NCBI RefSeq assembly: GCF_010730195.1
Contig: NZ_AP022613.1
Location: 5,518,001 to 5,582,000 of the forward strand
Source: Mycobacterium conspicuum
GTDB lineage: Bacteria > Actinomycetota > Actinomycetes > Mycobacteriales > Mycobacteriaceae
Reading direction: 5' to 3'
DNA: 64,000 nucleotides
A program made the translations under genes and the position numbers. Below the pieces are notes generated by a model. The model made no database searches. It worked only from the letters and a program-made list of their open reading frames with translations, and was not told the DNA's origin. Of the stretch, positions 16,135 to 23,413 are shown in pieces (position 1 is the stretch's first letter; every line of letters begins with the position of its first letter).

Positions 16135-16135
16135 A

Positions 16136-16166
16136 GGTGTGAAGATTAGCGACCCGGGTGTGAAGA
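16136..16166 (+). repeat. Phased 10-bp direct repeat before the LysA paralogue
   Basis: GGTGTGAAGA occurs at 16136-16145 and 16157-16166, 21 bp apart, which places both on one face of the helix. A weaker third similarity (GTAAAGAATG) follows. It begins at the SDR stop codon and lies 50-80 bp upstream of the chosen LysA-like start. Could be a response-regulator site; not proven. Confidence 0.4.
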
Positions 16167-16215
16167 GTTCGTAAAGAATGTGGCCGATTTTCTGCAAGAC
16201 CCGCACCTTGGAGAC

Positions 16216-17529
16216 ATGACGCTGTGTGCGCTGCATCCGCCGTCGCGGCATGGGCTCAATTCGCCTTTGGACCGCACGATCTGGCCGCTGAGCACCACCA
16301 TCGACGAGCGGGGCCGACTATGTGTGGGCGGCGTCCCTGCCACCGACGTCGCGGCCGAGTTCGGCACCCCCACCCACGTGGTGGATGAAGAAGATTTCCG
16401 GTCCCGAATCCGCCAGTATCGCGCCGCGCTTCCCGATGTCGAGCTGGCCTACGCCGGCATGGCGCTGCTGAGCACCGCGGTGGCCGGATGGGCAGCCTCC
16501 GAGGGTGCCGGCGTGGCCGTCTGCACGGGTGGCGAGCTGGTCACCGCTCTGGCCGGCGGCATGTCGGCGTCGCGAATCATCTTGCACGGCAACGCTAAAA
16601 CCGCCGGGGAACTGCACGACGCCGCCAGGGCCGGGGTGGGCCGCGTGGTGATCGACTCGCCCAGCGAGATCGCGCTTCTCGCCGCCCGGCTGCGTCGCCG
16701 CCAGCGCGTCCTGGTCCGGGTGATCCCCGACGTGGGCGCCGAGAGCGCCGAATTTGGTTTCGCCCTGGCCGGTGGCCAGGCCGTCGGCGCCGTCAAGCGC
16801 GTGTTGGATCAACCATGCCTGGATTTGGTCGGGCTGCACTGCCAACTCGGGTCGCAACTCGCCGAACCGGGGCTGTACGGCGAGGCGATCCGGCAGCTGA
16901 TCGCCGCGATGGCTGAGGTGCGCGAGCGTCATCAGATCGTCCTCACCGAACTGAACCTCGGTGGCGGCCACCCCGGCGAGTCGAAGCCCGAACTTCGAAG
17001 GCTGGCTACGATCATCGACGGCGGGCTTCGAGCGGCCTGCGCCGAATACAGCTATCCCCGTCCGGGAGTCGTGATCGAGCCGGGCCGGGCGATCGCCGCC
17101 CGTGCCGGTGTGACCTTGTATCGGGTCATCGCCGTCAAGCGCCGGCCCGACGGCGGAAGCCTCGTTGCGGTCGACGGCACCATCGCGGATAGCGCCGCAC
17201 CCGGTGGCGCGAAATACACCGTGGCACTTGCCAATCGGCACCGGCACAGTCGCACCGCGCCCATCGTCGTCGTGGGGCGGCACGGCGACGAGCTCGCCTG
17301 CGACGTCGAGTTGCCTGACGACATCCGTCCCGGTGATCTGCTGGCGATGGCTTGCACCGGCGCCTACCACCACTCGATGGGTCGGAGCTGCAATCTGGAA
17401 GGACGGCCACCGCTGGTCGCCGTCGCCGGCGGACAGTGCCAGGAATTGGTGCGCCGCGAAACCGTGGCGGACCTGCTGGGGCGCGATCGCGGCTGGCCCG
17501 GCCACACCGTCACCTCGGCGGCCTCCTGA
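16216..17529 (+). CDS. Diaminopimelate decarboxylase-like protein without the PLP lysine (probable pseudoenzyme)
   Basis: 437 residues from ATG 16216 (GGAG upstream); a GTG at 16180 would add 12. Fold type III barrel: GTPTHVVDEEDFRSR, VCTGGELVTAL, ILHGNAKT, GLHCQLGSQ, ELNLGGGHPG, EPGRAIAA and TGAYHHSM all follow LysA. But the segment that should read YA-x-K-A is YAGMALL: the Schiff-base lysine is Met82 (ATG at 16459-16461), and the CESGD cysteine motif is replaced by RHGDEL. True PLP-dependent decarboxylation is therefore unlikely. It may bind substrate or regulate, or be decaying. The reading frame itself is intact. Confidence 0.85.
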   Translation: MTLCALHPPSRHGLNSPLDRTIWPLSTTIDERGRLCVGGVPATDVAAEFGTPTHVVDEEDFRSRIRQYRAALPDVELAYAGMALLSTAVAGWAASEGAGVAVCTGGELVTALAGGMSASRIILHGNAKTAGELHDAARAGVGRVVIDSPSEIALLAARLRRRQRVLVRVIPDVGAESAEFGFALAGGQAVGAVKRVLDQPCLDLVGLHCQLGSQLAEPGLYGEAIRQLIAAMAEVRERHQIVLTELNLGGGHPGESKPELRRLATIIDGGLRAACAEYSYPRPGVVIEPGRAIAARAGVTLYRVIAVKRRPDGGSLVAVDGTIADSAAPGGAKYTVALANRHRHSRTAPIVVVGRHGDELACDVELPDDIRPGDLLAMACTGAYHHSMGRSCNLEGRPPLVAVAGGQCQELVRRETVADLLGRDRGWPGHTVTSAAS

Positions 17530-17542
17530 GGTTGGGTCGCAC

Positions 17543-18349
17543 ATGACGATTGCCCGCGCACTGTCCGGCGCCGCTGCGGTGCGGGTCACGACGTTGTACG
17601 CCGTCGCGTTGGTCACGGTGTCGGTGACGCTGGCAGCGCTCGGCCCGGAAGCACGCGACGTCGCCGTGACCCGCATGAGCACCAACCTGCACAACCTGGC
17701 GCACGGTCACCTGGGCACGTTGGTTGGCAGCGCATTCGTCGAAGGCGGCCCCGTGTATGCGTGGTTGCCCGGGCTGGTGTGCCTACTGGCGCTGGGCGAA
17801 CTGATATGGCGCAGTAGGGGTTTGCTCATCGCATTCACGCTCGGGCATATCGGCGCCACATTGCTCGTCGCGGTGGGGTTGACCGCCGCGGTCAAAATGG
17901 GTTGGGTACCGGTTTCGATCACCCGAGCCAGCGATGTGGGGATCAGCTACGGCGCGGTTTGTGTGATAGGCGCGCTGACCGCGTCGATACCGTCGCGCTG
18001 GCGGCCGATCTGGATCGGTTGGTGGCTTGGCGTTGCAGCGGTGGTGGCCTGGGCGGCGGACTTCGACTTCACCGCGGTCGGCCACGTTTTGGCCCTGTTG
18101 CTCGGCGTCGGCGTGTCGTTGCGCCTGCCCTCGATCGATCGTTGGCAACCCCTACACCTGGTGTTGCTCGTCAACGGTGTGGTGTTCGGCTACTTCATGG
18201 TGTCCGGGTCATCGGCAGTGGCACCGCTCGGCGGGCTGGCGGGGATGCTGCTCGCAACCCTTGCCGGCCGAAACCTGTGGCCACGCAACGATCTTGAATC
18301 ACCGGGGTTGCCGGCGCCGTGCGACGCTCTTAGCCCTGCTTCAAGGTGA
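17543..18349 (+). CDS. Rhomboid-like membrane protein
   Basis: 268 residues, about six or seven hydrophobic helices. NLHNLAHGHLGTLVGSAF is the rhomboid HGH-type segment, DVGISYGAVCVIGAL carries a Ser where rhomboid proteases have GxSG (here GISYG), and FTAVGHVLALLLGVGVSLR supplies a late-helix His. It is thus a diverged member; protease activity is possible but uncertain because the glycine after Ser is Tyr. Begins 13 bp after the LysA-like gene; its end overlaps the DUF3060 gene by 20 bp tail-to-tail. Confidence 0.72.
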   Translation: MTIARALSGAAAVRVTTLYAVALVTVSVTLAALGPEARDVAVTRMSTNLHNLAHGHLGTLVGSAFVEGGPVYAWLPGLVCLLALGELIWRSRGLLIAFTLGHIGATLLVAVGLTAAVKMGWVPVSITRASDVGISYGAVCVIGALTASIPSRWRPIWIGWWLGVAAVVAWAADFDFTAVGHVLALLLGVGVSLRLPSIDRWQPLHLVLLVNGVVFGYFMVSGSSAVAPLGGLAGMLLATLAGRNLWPRNDLESPGLPAPCDALSPASR

Positions 18350-19142
18350 TGTCATAGCCCGACTTGGTCACCTTGGGTGAGCCCGAGTGGTAGGTCACCG
18401 TGTCGCTATAGCCCGAGATGTCGACGGCGTCCACGCTGTCAAACTGCAGCTGGTTGTCGTAAGCCGAGACCTTGACGCTGCCGCAATGCCCGGTGAGGGT
18501 CAACCTGTTGCCGTAGTTGCCGACGGCGATCGCGTCGATGCTGTCGGCTTGCACCCGATTGCCGTAGCTGGACACCGTCAAGCTGTCGCAGTGACCGGCG
18601 ACGGTCAGGGTGTTGTTGTAGGCGGACAGGGTCAATTTGCCGTCATTGCATTCGGTCTCGCCGATCGTGTTGCCGTTGCCGGATACCGCTATGGCGTCGG
18701 CCTTTTCGACATTCACGCGAGTATCGAAGCCGGACACTTGCACGCTCGCGCAGTGACCGGTGACATTAATCGCGCTGTTATTCGCGGATAGGGTCAGGTT
18801 GCCGTCGTTGCACGCGATCGTTTGGTTCTGTTGGTTCCCGCCGACGGTGAGCGCGCCACCTTGCGGGACGCTGATCGGCCCGCTAGTTCCCCCGCCGCTT
18901 GAGAAGTTGAACTGATTCACCACCGCGACGACTGCCACCACGATCGGCGCCAGAACCGATGCCGCCACCGCGATGAGGATTGGCCGGCGCATTGCTGACC
19001 TGCCCGGCTGCGGGGTGAACGCCGGGTCGTACTTCCAGGCAGGGGTGGCCGACGGGGTGACCGAAGGGGTGATCGGCGTCGGGTCGGAAAGCCCGCGCTC
19101 TAACTCGCGGATCCGCTTCTCGGGGTCGTCGTCGGCTTCCAT
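18330..19142 (-). CDS. DUF3060 membrane-anchored surface protein with internal repeats
   Basis: 270 residues. Residues 1-50 are cytoplasmic and charged (EADDDPEKRIRELERG), then one transmembrane helix (ILIAVAASVLAPIVVAVVAVV), then about 190 residues of DUF3060 sequence with repeating units such as GHCDSLTVSSYGNRVQADS, GHCGSVKVSAYDNQLQFDS and GHCASVQVSGFDTRVNVEK. These probably stack as a beta-helix outside the membrane. Function unknown. The ATG lies in a 15-bp palindrome (19139-19153). Confidence 0.82.
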   Translation of the reverse strand: MEADDDPEKRIRELERGLSDPTPITPSVTPSATPAWKYDPAFTPQPGRSAMRRPILIAVAASVLAPIVVAVVAVVNQFNFSSGGGTSGPISVPQGGALTVGGNQQNQTIACNDGNLTLSANNSAINVTGHCASVQVSGFDTRVNVEKADAIAVSGNGNTIGETECNDGKLTLSAYNNTLTVAGHCDSLTVSSYGNRVQADSIDAIAVGNYGNRLTLTGHCGSVKVSAYDNQLQFDSVDAVDISGYSDTVTYHSGSPKVTKSGYDITLKQG

Positions 19143-19153
19143 TTGCCAAATGG
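19139..19153. promoter_or_regulatory. Palindrome over the DUF3060 start codon
   Basis: CCATTTGCCAAATGG: perfect 7-bp arms around one base, covering the ATG of the DUF3060 gene on the minus strand. Could be a repressor site or an mRNA structure hiding the start; may also be chance. Confidence 0.3.
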
Positions 19154-19175
19154 TCCCATACGGACTCCGTGTGCT

Positions 19176-20453
19176 TTAGCGCTTTTTGGCGCTTTGGGTG
19201 CTGGGTTCTGCATAACCCGCCCCGAACTGCGGCACCGCGTGGCACCCACGCGTGTGGGCGGCCGTGATGGCGCGCCGCAGCGGCAAGATCAGCGGCACAA
19301 ACAGGATCTGGTCTATCACGATCGGCGTGACGAGCCGATTGTGCACGAAGGCGAACGCGCTCTTAGTGGCCGGATCGGCCCAGCCGATAGTCCCGCCCAG
19401 GCCGGCATGGCCATATCCGCGCAACAGCCCGGGCACCGGCGATCCGTGGTAACCGAGGTGAAACGACATCGGGAGGACCATGTTGAGGTCGGGCCGCAAA
19501 CTGATCTTGCCCAGCAGACCATCCGCCAATTCCGTTGAGAGAAACTGTGATCCGTCGATGCGGCCGCTATTGGCAAGTGCGCCATACATCTTCGCCAATC
19601 CTCGCGCGGTGACCACCGCATTGACCGACGGGATTTCGCCGTCGAGAAATGGGATGTCTCCTTGGATGAGCGAGGTGAGGCCCGGCACGTAGATTGCGCC
19701 CAGCCCGCCCGCCACCGGCAGCTCGGCGAGCCTGGGCGCGAGGCGGTCGATCAGCGGATTGGCCCGCGTGTTTTGCGGAAACATGATCTGTGCAGCCTTG
19801 GTAGGCGCGTCCTTGGGAGGCCGTCCGAGATACAGACCGTCGGTGTCGAGCGGCCGAGCGACCTCGGTACGGAATAACTCCCGCATTCCCTTGCCGGTAA
19901 TCGCTCGGGCCAGGCCCGAGGCGAGCCACCCATAGGTGATGGCGTGGTAGGCCGCACGCCCCACCAGACGGTGTTCGACGGGTGCGGCCGCGATCCGTTC
20001 CTCCATCAAGCGGTGATCGAGGAGCTCTTCCTTTTTGACGCCCTTGAGGTGTGACAGTCCGGCCCGATGCCGCAACATGTTGCGCACGGTGATGGAGGCC
20101 TTGCCGTTAGCCCCGAACTCCGGCCAATACTGTGCGACCGGCGCGTCGTAGTCCAGCAGCCCACGGTCGACCAGCCGGTGCAGGACGGTGGAGGCCACCC
20201 CCTTGCTTGCGGAGAAGACCATCGCGCCGGTATCGGCCGCCCAACGCTGCTCACCGTGGCGATCCGACCATCCGGTCCAAACGTCCACGACCCGTTCACC
20301 GTCGACGTAAACCGCAAGGGCGCCGCCGCCGAAACGAGGACCGGGAAACAGGCTGGCGAAGGTCTGCAAGGCGCATGAGAAACGAGGGTCGGCGGCGCCG
20401 TGGACGTGCTCTGGCAAGCCGTTATCGCTATCCAGAACGGCTGCCTGTGTCAC
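19176..20453 (-). CDS. Beta-lactamase-fold serine esterase, LipL-like
   Basis: 425 residues from GTG 20453, close to the usual length of mycobacterial LipL (about 430). Catalytic Ser-x-x-Lys in VFSASKGVASTVLHRL, Tyr motif region AYHAITYGW, and the late GYGHAGLGGTIGWADP segment. Full-length paralogue of the truncated gene at 1-753. The C-terminus ends in a basic QSAKKR after a long tail. No signal peptide is seen, so it is probably membrane- or wall-associated by other means, or cytosolic. The MceG-type ATPase gene lies 40 bp upstream on the same strand. Confidence 0.88.
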   Translation of the reverse strand: MTQAAVLDSDNGLPEHVHGAADPRFSCALQTFASLFPGPRFGGGALAVYVDGERVVDVWTGWSDRHGEQRWAADTGAMVFSASKGVASTVLHRLVDRGLLDYDAPVAQYWPEFGANGKASITVRNMLRHRAGLSHLKGVKKEELLDHRLMEERIAAAPVEHRLVGRAAYHAITYGWLASGLARAITGKGMRELFRTEVARPLDTDGLYLGRPPKDAPTKAAQIMFPQNTRANPLIDRLAPRLAELPVAGGLGAIYVPGLTSLIQGDIPFLDGEIPSVNAVVTARGLAKMYGALANSGRIDGSQFLSTELADGLLGKISLRPDLNMVLPMSFHLGYHGSPVPGLLRGYGHAGLGGTIGWADPATKSAFAFVHNRLVTPIVIDQILFVPLILPLRRAITAAHTRGCHAVPQFGAGYAEPSTQSAKKR

Positions 20454-20493
20454 GGCCCAATCCCCTATTAGCGACGCGCGTACGAGAACCGGC

Positions 20494-21486
20494 TCAACGC
20501 CGTCGGTCGGCGCCCTCAAGATCCTCGCGGATGGCCTTTTGGGCATCCGCCGGCAGCGTGTGCAGCATTTCCCGCACCCTGGCCCGTCGGCGCCGCACGG
20601 CCTTGCGCTCCGGCATCCCGGGTGTGGCGACGACCTGGGGCGGCACACCTTCGATGTCCTCCACGCCACCGGCGTGCTGACCGGCGTCGACCATGGCCTG
20701 CTCTTCGGCCATCGTCGCCTCGTCCTTCTCCTCGGACATGCCGATCGGGCCGATGCGACGGCCGTTGAGGAACTGCCCCACCACCGGTTCGTCGCTGGTC
20801 AGCAGGACTTCGCGCGGGCCGAACATCACCAGGTGCCTGCGGAACAGCATGCCGATGTTGTCCGGCACGGTGCGGGCGACGTTGATGTTGTGCGTCACGA
20901 TCAGGATCGTGCAGTCGATCTGCGCGTTGATGTCGATGAGCAGCTGGCACAGGTACGCCGTGCGAACCGGGTCCAGGCCGGAATCGGGCTCGTCGCACAG
21001 GATGATCTGCGGATCGAGTACCAGGGAGCGGGCCAGCCCGGCGCGCTTTTTCATTCCGCCGGAGATCTCACCGGGGAATTTCTTCTCGTCCCCGTGCAAG
21101 CCCACCAGCTCGAGCTTCTCCATGACGATGTCACGGATCTCGGATTCCTTCTTTTTGGTGTGTTCGCGCAACGGGAACGCGGTGTTGTCGAAGAGATTCA
21201 TCGAGCCGAACAGCGCGCCGTCTTGGAACATGACGCCGAACAGCCTGCGGATCTCGTAGAGTTCCTTGGCCGAGCTCTCGATGATGTCGGTGCCGTCGAC
21301 ATAGATCGCGCCGCGCTCCGGGCGCAGCAGCCCGATCAGCGACTTCAAGAACACCGACTTGCCGGTTCCCGACGGGCCGATCAGCCCGCTCACCTCGCCA
21401 GCGGGAATATCCATCGTGACGTCTTCCCAGACTCGCGCGGCCCCGAAGGACTTGGTCACCCCCTGGACTGAAATTCCGATGCCCAC
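20494..21486 (-). CDS. MceG/Mkl-type ABC ATPase of Mce lipid importers (paralogue)
   Basis: 330 residues. Walker A GPSGTGKS near residue 37, Q-loop MFQDGALFGSMN, signature ISGGMKKRAGLARS, Walker B IILCDEPDSGLDP, H-loop VTHNINVART, then the long C-terminal extension RRIGPIGMSEEKDEATMAEEQ found in MceG/Mkl (Rv0655). Such ATPases power Mce complexes importing sterols and fatty acids. In M. tuberculosis mkl lies near ribosomal protein genes; here it sits with an esterase, so it is more likely a second copy. GGGGAGG precedes the ATG. Confidence 0.9.
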   Translation of the reverse strand: MGIGISVQGVTKSFGAARVWEDVTMDIPAGEVSGLIGPSGTGKSVFLKSLIGLLRPERGAIYVDGTDIIESSAKELYEIRRLFGVMFQDGALFGSMNLFDNTAFPLREHTKKKESEIRDIVMEKLELVGLHGDEKKFPGEISGGMKKRAGLARSLVLDPQIILCDEPDSGLDPVRTAYLCQLLIDINAQIDCTILIVTHNINVARTVPDNIGMLFRRHLVMFGPREVLLTSDEPVVGQFLNGRRIGPIGMSEEKDEATMAEEQAMVDAGQHAGGVEDIEGVPPQVVATPGMPERKAVRRRRARVREMLHTLPADAQKAIREDLEGADRRR

Positions 21487-21639
21487 CTGTAGTCCTCCCC
21501 AGCTCGCGCCCCAGCCGCCGCGTCGACGGCATTAGATAGGGATAACCGCTTGTGCGCTTCGAAAACCGGCTCTTCAACCTAGGCGTGCGTGGCGCCTTCG
21601 CTAACGAGACGAACCACGTCGCGTTCGCGTGGCCAGCCG

Positions 21640-21792
21640 TCAAGCAGACTCAACCGCGTACACGCGCCGATCAAAGGGAGGGGGAAAGTCAGCTCGATGG
21701 TCGCCGGCCAGAGCCAACACCGGGCGGCAGAAGGCGCACGGACCGGTGCCGATCGTGGGGTAGCCGCATGCGGGGCAGACTTCGACGGTCAC
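21640..21792 (-). CDS. 50-residue zinc-ribbon protein
   Basis: GTG at 21792 preceded by a strong AGGAGGT (6 nt spacing), open to a TGA at 21640-21642. The peptide begins VTVEVCPACGYPTIGTGPC and has Cys6-x2-Cys9 and Cys19-x2-Cys22, a textbook zinc-ribbon spacing with a Gly after the first pair. The tail is acidic/aromatic. No function can be assigned. It lies in the otherwise empty stretch between the MceG paralogue and VapBC. Confidence 0.62.
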   Translation of the reverse strand: MTVEVCPACGYPTIGTGPCAFCRPVLALAGDHRADFPPPFDRRVYAVESA

Positions 21793-22004
21793 TCTCTACC
21801 TCCTGGCGGATACCTACTGAACGTGTGTCGATTGCCTATCGCGATACCCTCGGGCCCGGCGCGCTAAACACCACGCCCGTCTTTCGGCCTCAAGGTGCCG
21901 GTGTGCGGGCGTCGAGCGCGCAACGCCCAGTAGGACAGGGCTCCTCTGAAATAGCCACTGTGCCAACCCGATTCCGCCGTGGGTCGACCGACCCCAACCC
22001 CGTA

Positions 22005-22043
22005 TGACAGCATGGCACCACCATATTTGATGCTATGCTGTCA
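22005..22043 (+). promoter_or_regulatory. VapBC operator and probable leaderless promoter
   Basis: TGACAGCAT (22005-22013) and ATGCTGTCA (22035-22043) form a perfect 9-bp inverted repeat 21 bp apart, as expected for a VapBC complex binding its own promoter. A TATGCT -10 hexamer (22034-22039) places the start of transcription at or next to the vapB ATG (22046), so the message is probably leaderless. Confidence 0.65.
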
Positions 22044-22045
22044 AC

Positions 22046-22300
22046 ATGCGCACCACGGTGACACTGGACGATGACACGCTCGTGGTTGTCCGGCGGCTGA
22101 TGCGTGAACGCCGCATCTCGTTCAAACAGGCTCTCAATGACGCCATCCGGCAAGGCGCACGGCAGCGCCGGGCCAGTACGGTCTTCCAAACGCGCACAGC
22201 CGATTTGGGTGTTCCGTCGGTCAAGCTGGACCGGGCGCTGCAGCTCGCCGGCGAACTCGAAGACGAAGAATTAATCCGGCGACAGCGCCGCCGCGCATGA
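22046..22300 (+). CDS. vapB: VapB-type antitoxin
   Basis: 84 residues. N-terminal ribbon-helix-helix (MRTTVTLDDDTLVVVRRLMRERRISFKQALNDAIRQG) for DNA binding and a C-terminal tail (DLGVPSVKLDRALQLAGELEDEELIRRQ) that would wrap the toxin. Overlaps vapC by 4 bp (ATGA). No ribosome site is evident, which agrees with leaderless translation. Confidence 0.9.
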   Translation: MRTTVTLDDDTLVVVRRLMRERRISFKQALNDAIRQGARQRRASTVFQTRTADLGVPSVKLDRALQLAGELEDEELIRRQRRRA

Positions 22301-22734
22301 GAATCGTCGACGCCAATGTCCTGTTGTACGCCGTCAACACGGCCGCCGACCACCACGAGACCTCACGCCGCTGGCTCGACGGTGCGCTGTCCGGCGGTGA
22401 CACCGTCGGACTGGCCTGGGTGCCGCTACTCGCATTCGTGAAGTTGACGACTCGGCATGGGCTTTTCCCTTCGCCCCTGACTGCCGACGCGGCAATGGCT
22501 CAAGTACTCGACTGGTGTAGCGCACCAGGCGCCGTCATCGTGACGCCGACCCCGCGTCACGGCGACGTGCTGTCCGCGTTGCTGGCACAGGTCGGCGCGG
22601 GAGGAAATCTCGTCAACGACGCCCACCTTGCCGCCTTGGCGATCGAGCACCGCGCCCGAATAGTGAGTTACGACAGTGACTTTGGACGATTCGACGGTCT
22701 GCGGTGGGAAACACCGGACTCACTGGTGGATTGA
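22297..22734 (+). CDS. vapC: VapC-type PIN-domain toxin
   Basis: 145 residues, PIN-domain RNase. First catalytic Asp in IVDANVLLYAVN; GLAWVPLLAFVKLTT is the subfamily version of the second motif, where the usual Glu is absent; NDAHLAALAIEHRARIVSYDSDF holds the later acidic residues. Expected to cleave a specific tRNA or rRNA when VapB is degraded. Translationally coupled to vapB. Confidence 0.92.
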   Translation: MRIVDANVLLYAVNTAADHHETSRRWLDGALSGGDTVGLAWVPLLAFVKLTTRHGLFPSPLTADAAMAQVLDWCSAPGAVIVTPTPRHGDVLSALLAQVGAGGNLVNDAHLAALAIEHRARIVSYDSDFGRFDGLRWETPDSLVD

Positions 22735-22761
22735 CGCTGGATTAATGCGCCGGCCGACGCC

Positions 22762-22803
22762 GCGACTGGGCTGCACCCGTTGGGGTTCGCCCGGCATCTT
22801 CGG
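22762..22803 (-). pseudogene. Relic of the C-terminal tail of a Prim-PolC-like protein
   Basis: The minus strand codes PKMPGEPQRVQPSR, 13 of 14 residues identical to the tail PKMPGEPKRVQPSR of the Prim-PolC gene at 28471-28512; the DNA matches at 34 of 42 bases. No upstream polymerase domain is present. Most likely the last trace of a deleted paralogue between vapC and mmpS. Confidence 0.5.
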
Positions 22804-22913
22804 TTGCCGGCGGCGGTTCGGCGCGGGGCTTCCGGGGCGGCGTGGGCGATCCAGGGCGAGCATCTCCTTCGGCGAAGCGTCCCGCGATGCGGTACAGTCC
22901 TGACCAACCCAAC

Positions 22914-22933
22914 TACGGAACTTGAGTTCCGTA
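22914..22933. promoter_or_regulatory. 20-bp operator palindrome before MmpS-MmpL
   Basis: TACGGAACTTGAGTTCCGTA: perfect 9-bp arms around TG. It lies 33 bp before the mmpS GTG and just after a possible -10 (TACAGT, 22893-22898). Probable target of the TetR encoded at the end of the operon (26277-26888). Confidence 0.7.
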
Positions 22934-22966
22934 TCGGGGTGTGGCCGGTGGGAGAGGAGGTGGCGG

Positions 22967-23413
22967 GTGTATCGACTGATCAAGAAGGCGTGGATACCGC
23001 TACTTCTTGTCGTCGTCATCGCGCTCGGCGGATATGTCGTGCTGCGGGTCCGCGCCAGCTTCGGCGCCGACACCGCCATCGCGAGAGGCGATATGAACGC
23101 TGACACGAAGCCCTTCAACCCGAAGCACATCACCTACGAGGTGACGGCACCCTCGAGTGGCCCCTCGGGCGGTCAAGTCAGCGTCAACTACCTGGACGAA
23201 AATGGGCAGCCCCATCTGGTCGAAAATGCCTCGCTGCCATGGTCTTACACGATCGTGACGACCCTGCCGTCGATGTCGGCCAACATCGTTGCCCAGGGTG
23301 ACACCAGCGTCCAACACATTCGATGCCGGGTCATCGTCGACGGGCAAGTCCGCGACGAGCGCACCATCAACGAATACCAACCTTTCATCTACTGCTTGGT
23401 GAAATCCGTATGA
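22967..23413 (+). CDS. MmpS family membrane protein
   Basis: 148 residues from GTG 22967, with GGAGAGGAGG 6 nt upstream. Short cytoplasmic start, one hydrophobic helix (WIPLLLVVVIALGGYVVL), then the MmpS extracytoplasmic beta domain (KPFNPKHITYEVTAP, VNYLDENGQP, SLPWSYTIVTTLPSMSANIVAQGD, IRCRVIVDGQVRDE). Partner of the MmpL transporter whose gene it overlaps by ATGA. In M. tuberculosis MmpS4/5 support siderophore or drug export. Confidence 0.93.
   Translation: MYRLIKKAWIPLLLVVVIALGGYVVLRVRASFGADTAIARGDMNADTKPFNPKHITYEVTAPSSGPSGGQVSVNYLDENGQPHLVENASLPWSYTIVTTLPSMSANIVAQGDTSVQHIRCRVIVDGQVRDERTINEYQPFIYCLVKSV

Noticed and set aside
21552..22007. 151-codon plus-strand frame upstream of vapB
   Set aside because: Arg/Pro-rich random-looking translation, no ribosome site, and it runs across the better-supported zinc-ribbon gene on the other strand.
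22720..23133. Minus-strand frame covering the Prim-PolC tail relic as a full gene
   Set aside because: It has no polymerase motifs, runs antisense through mmpS and only the 14-residue tail matches a known protein, so only the relic is reported.
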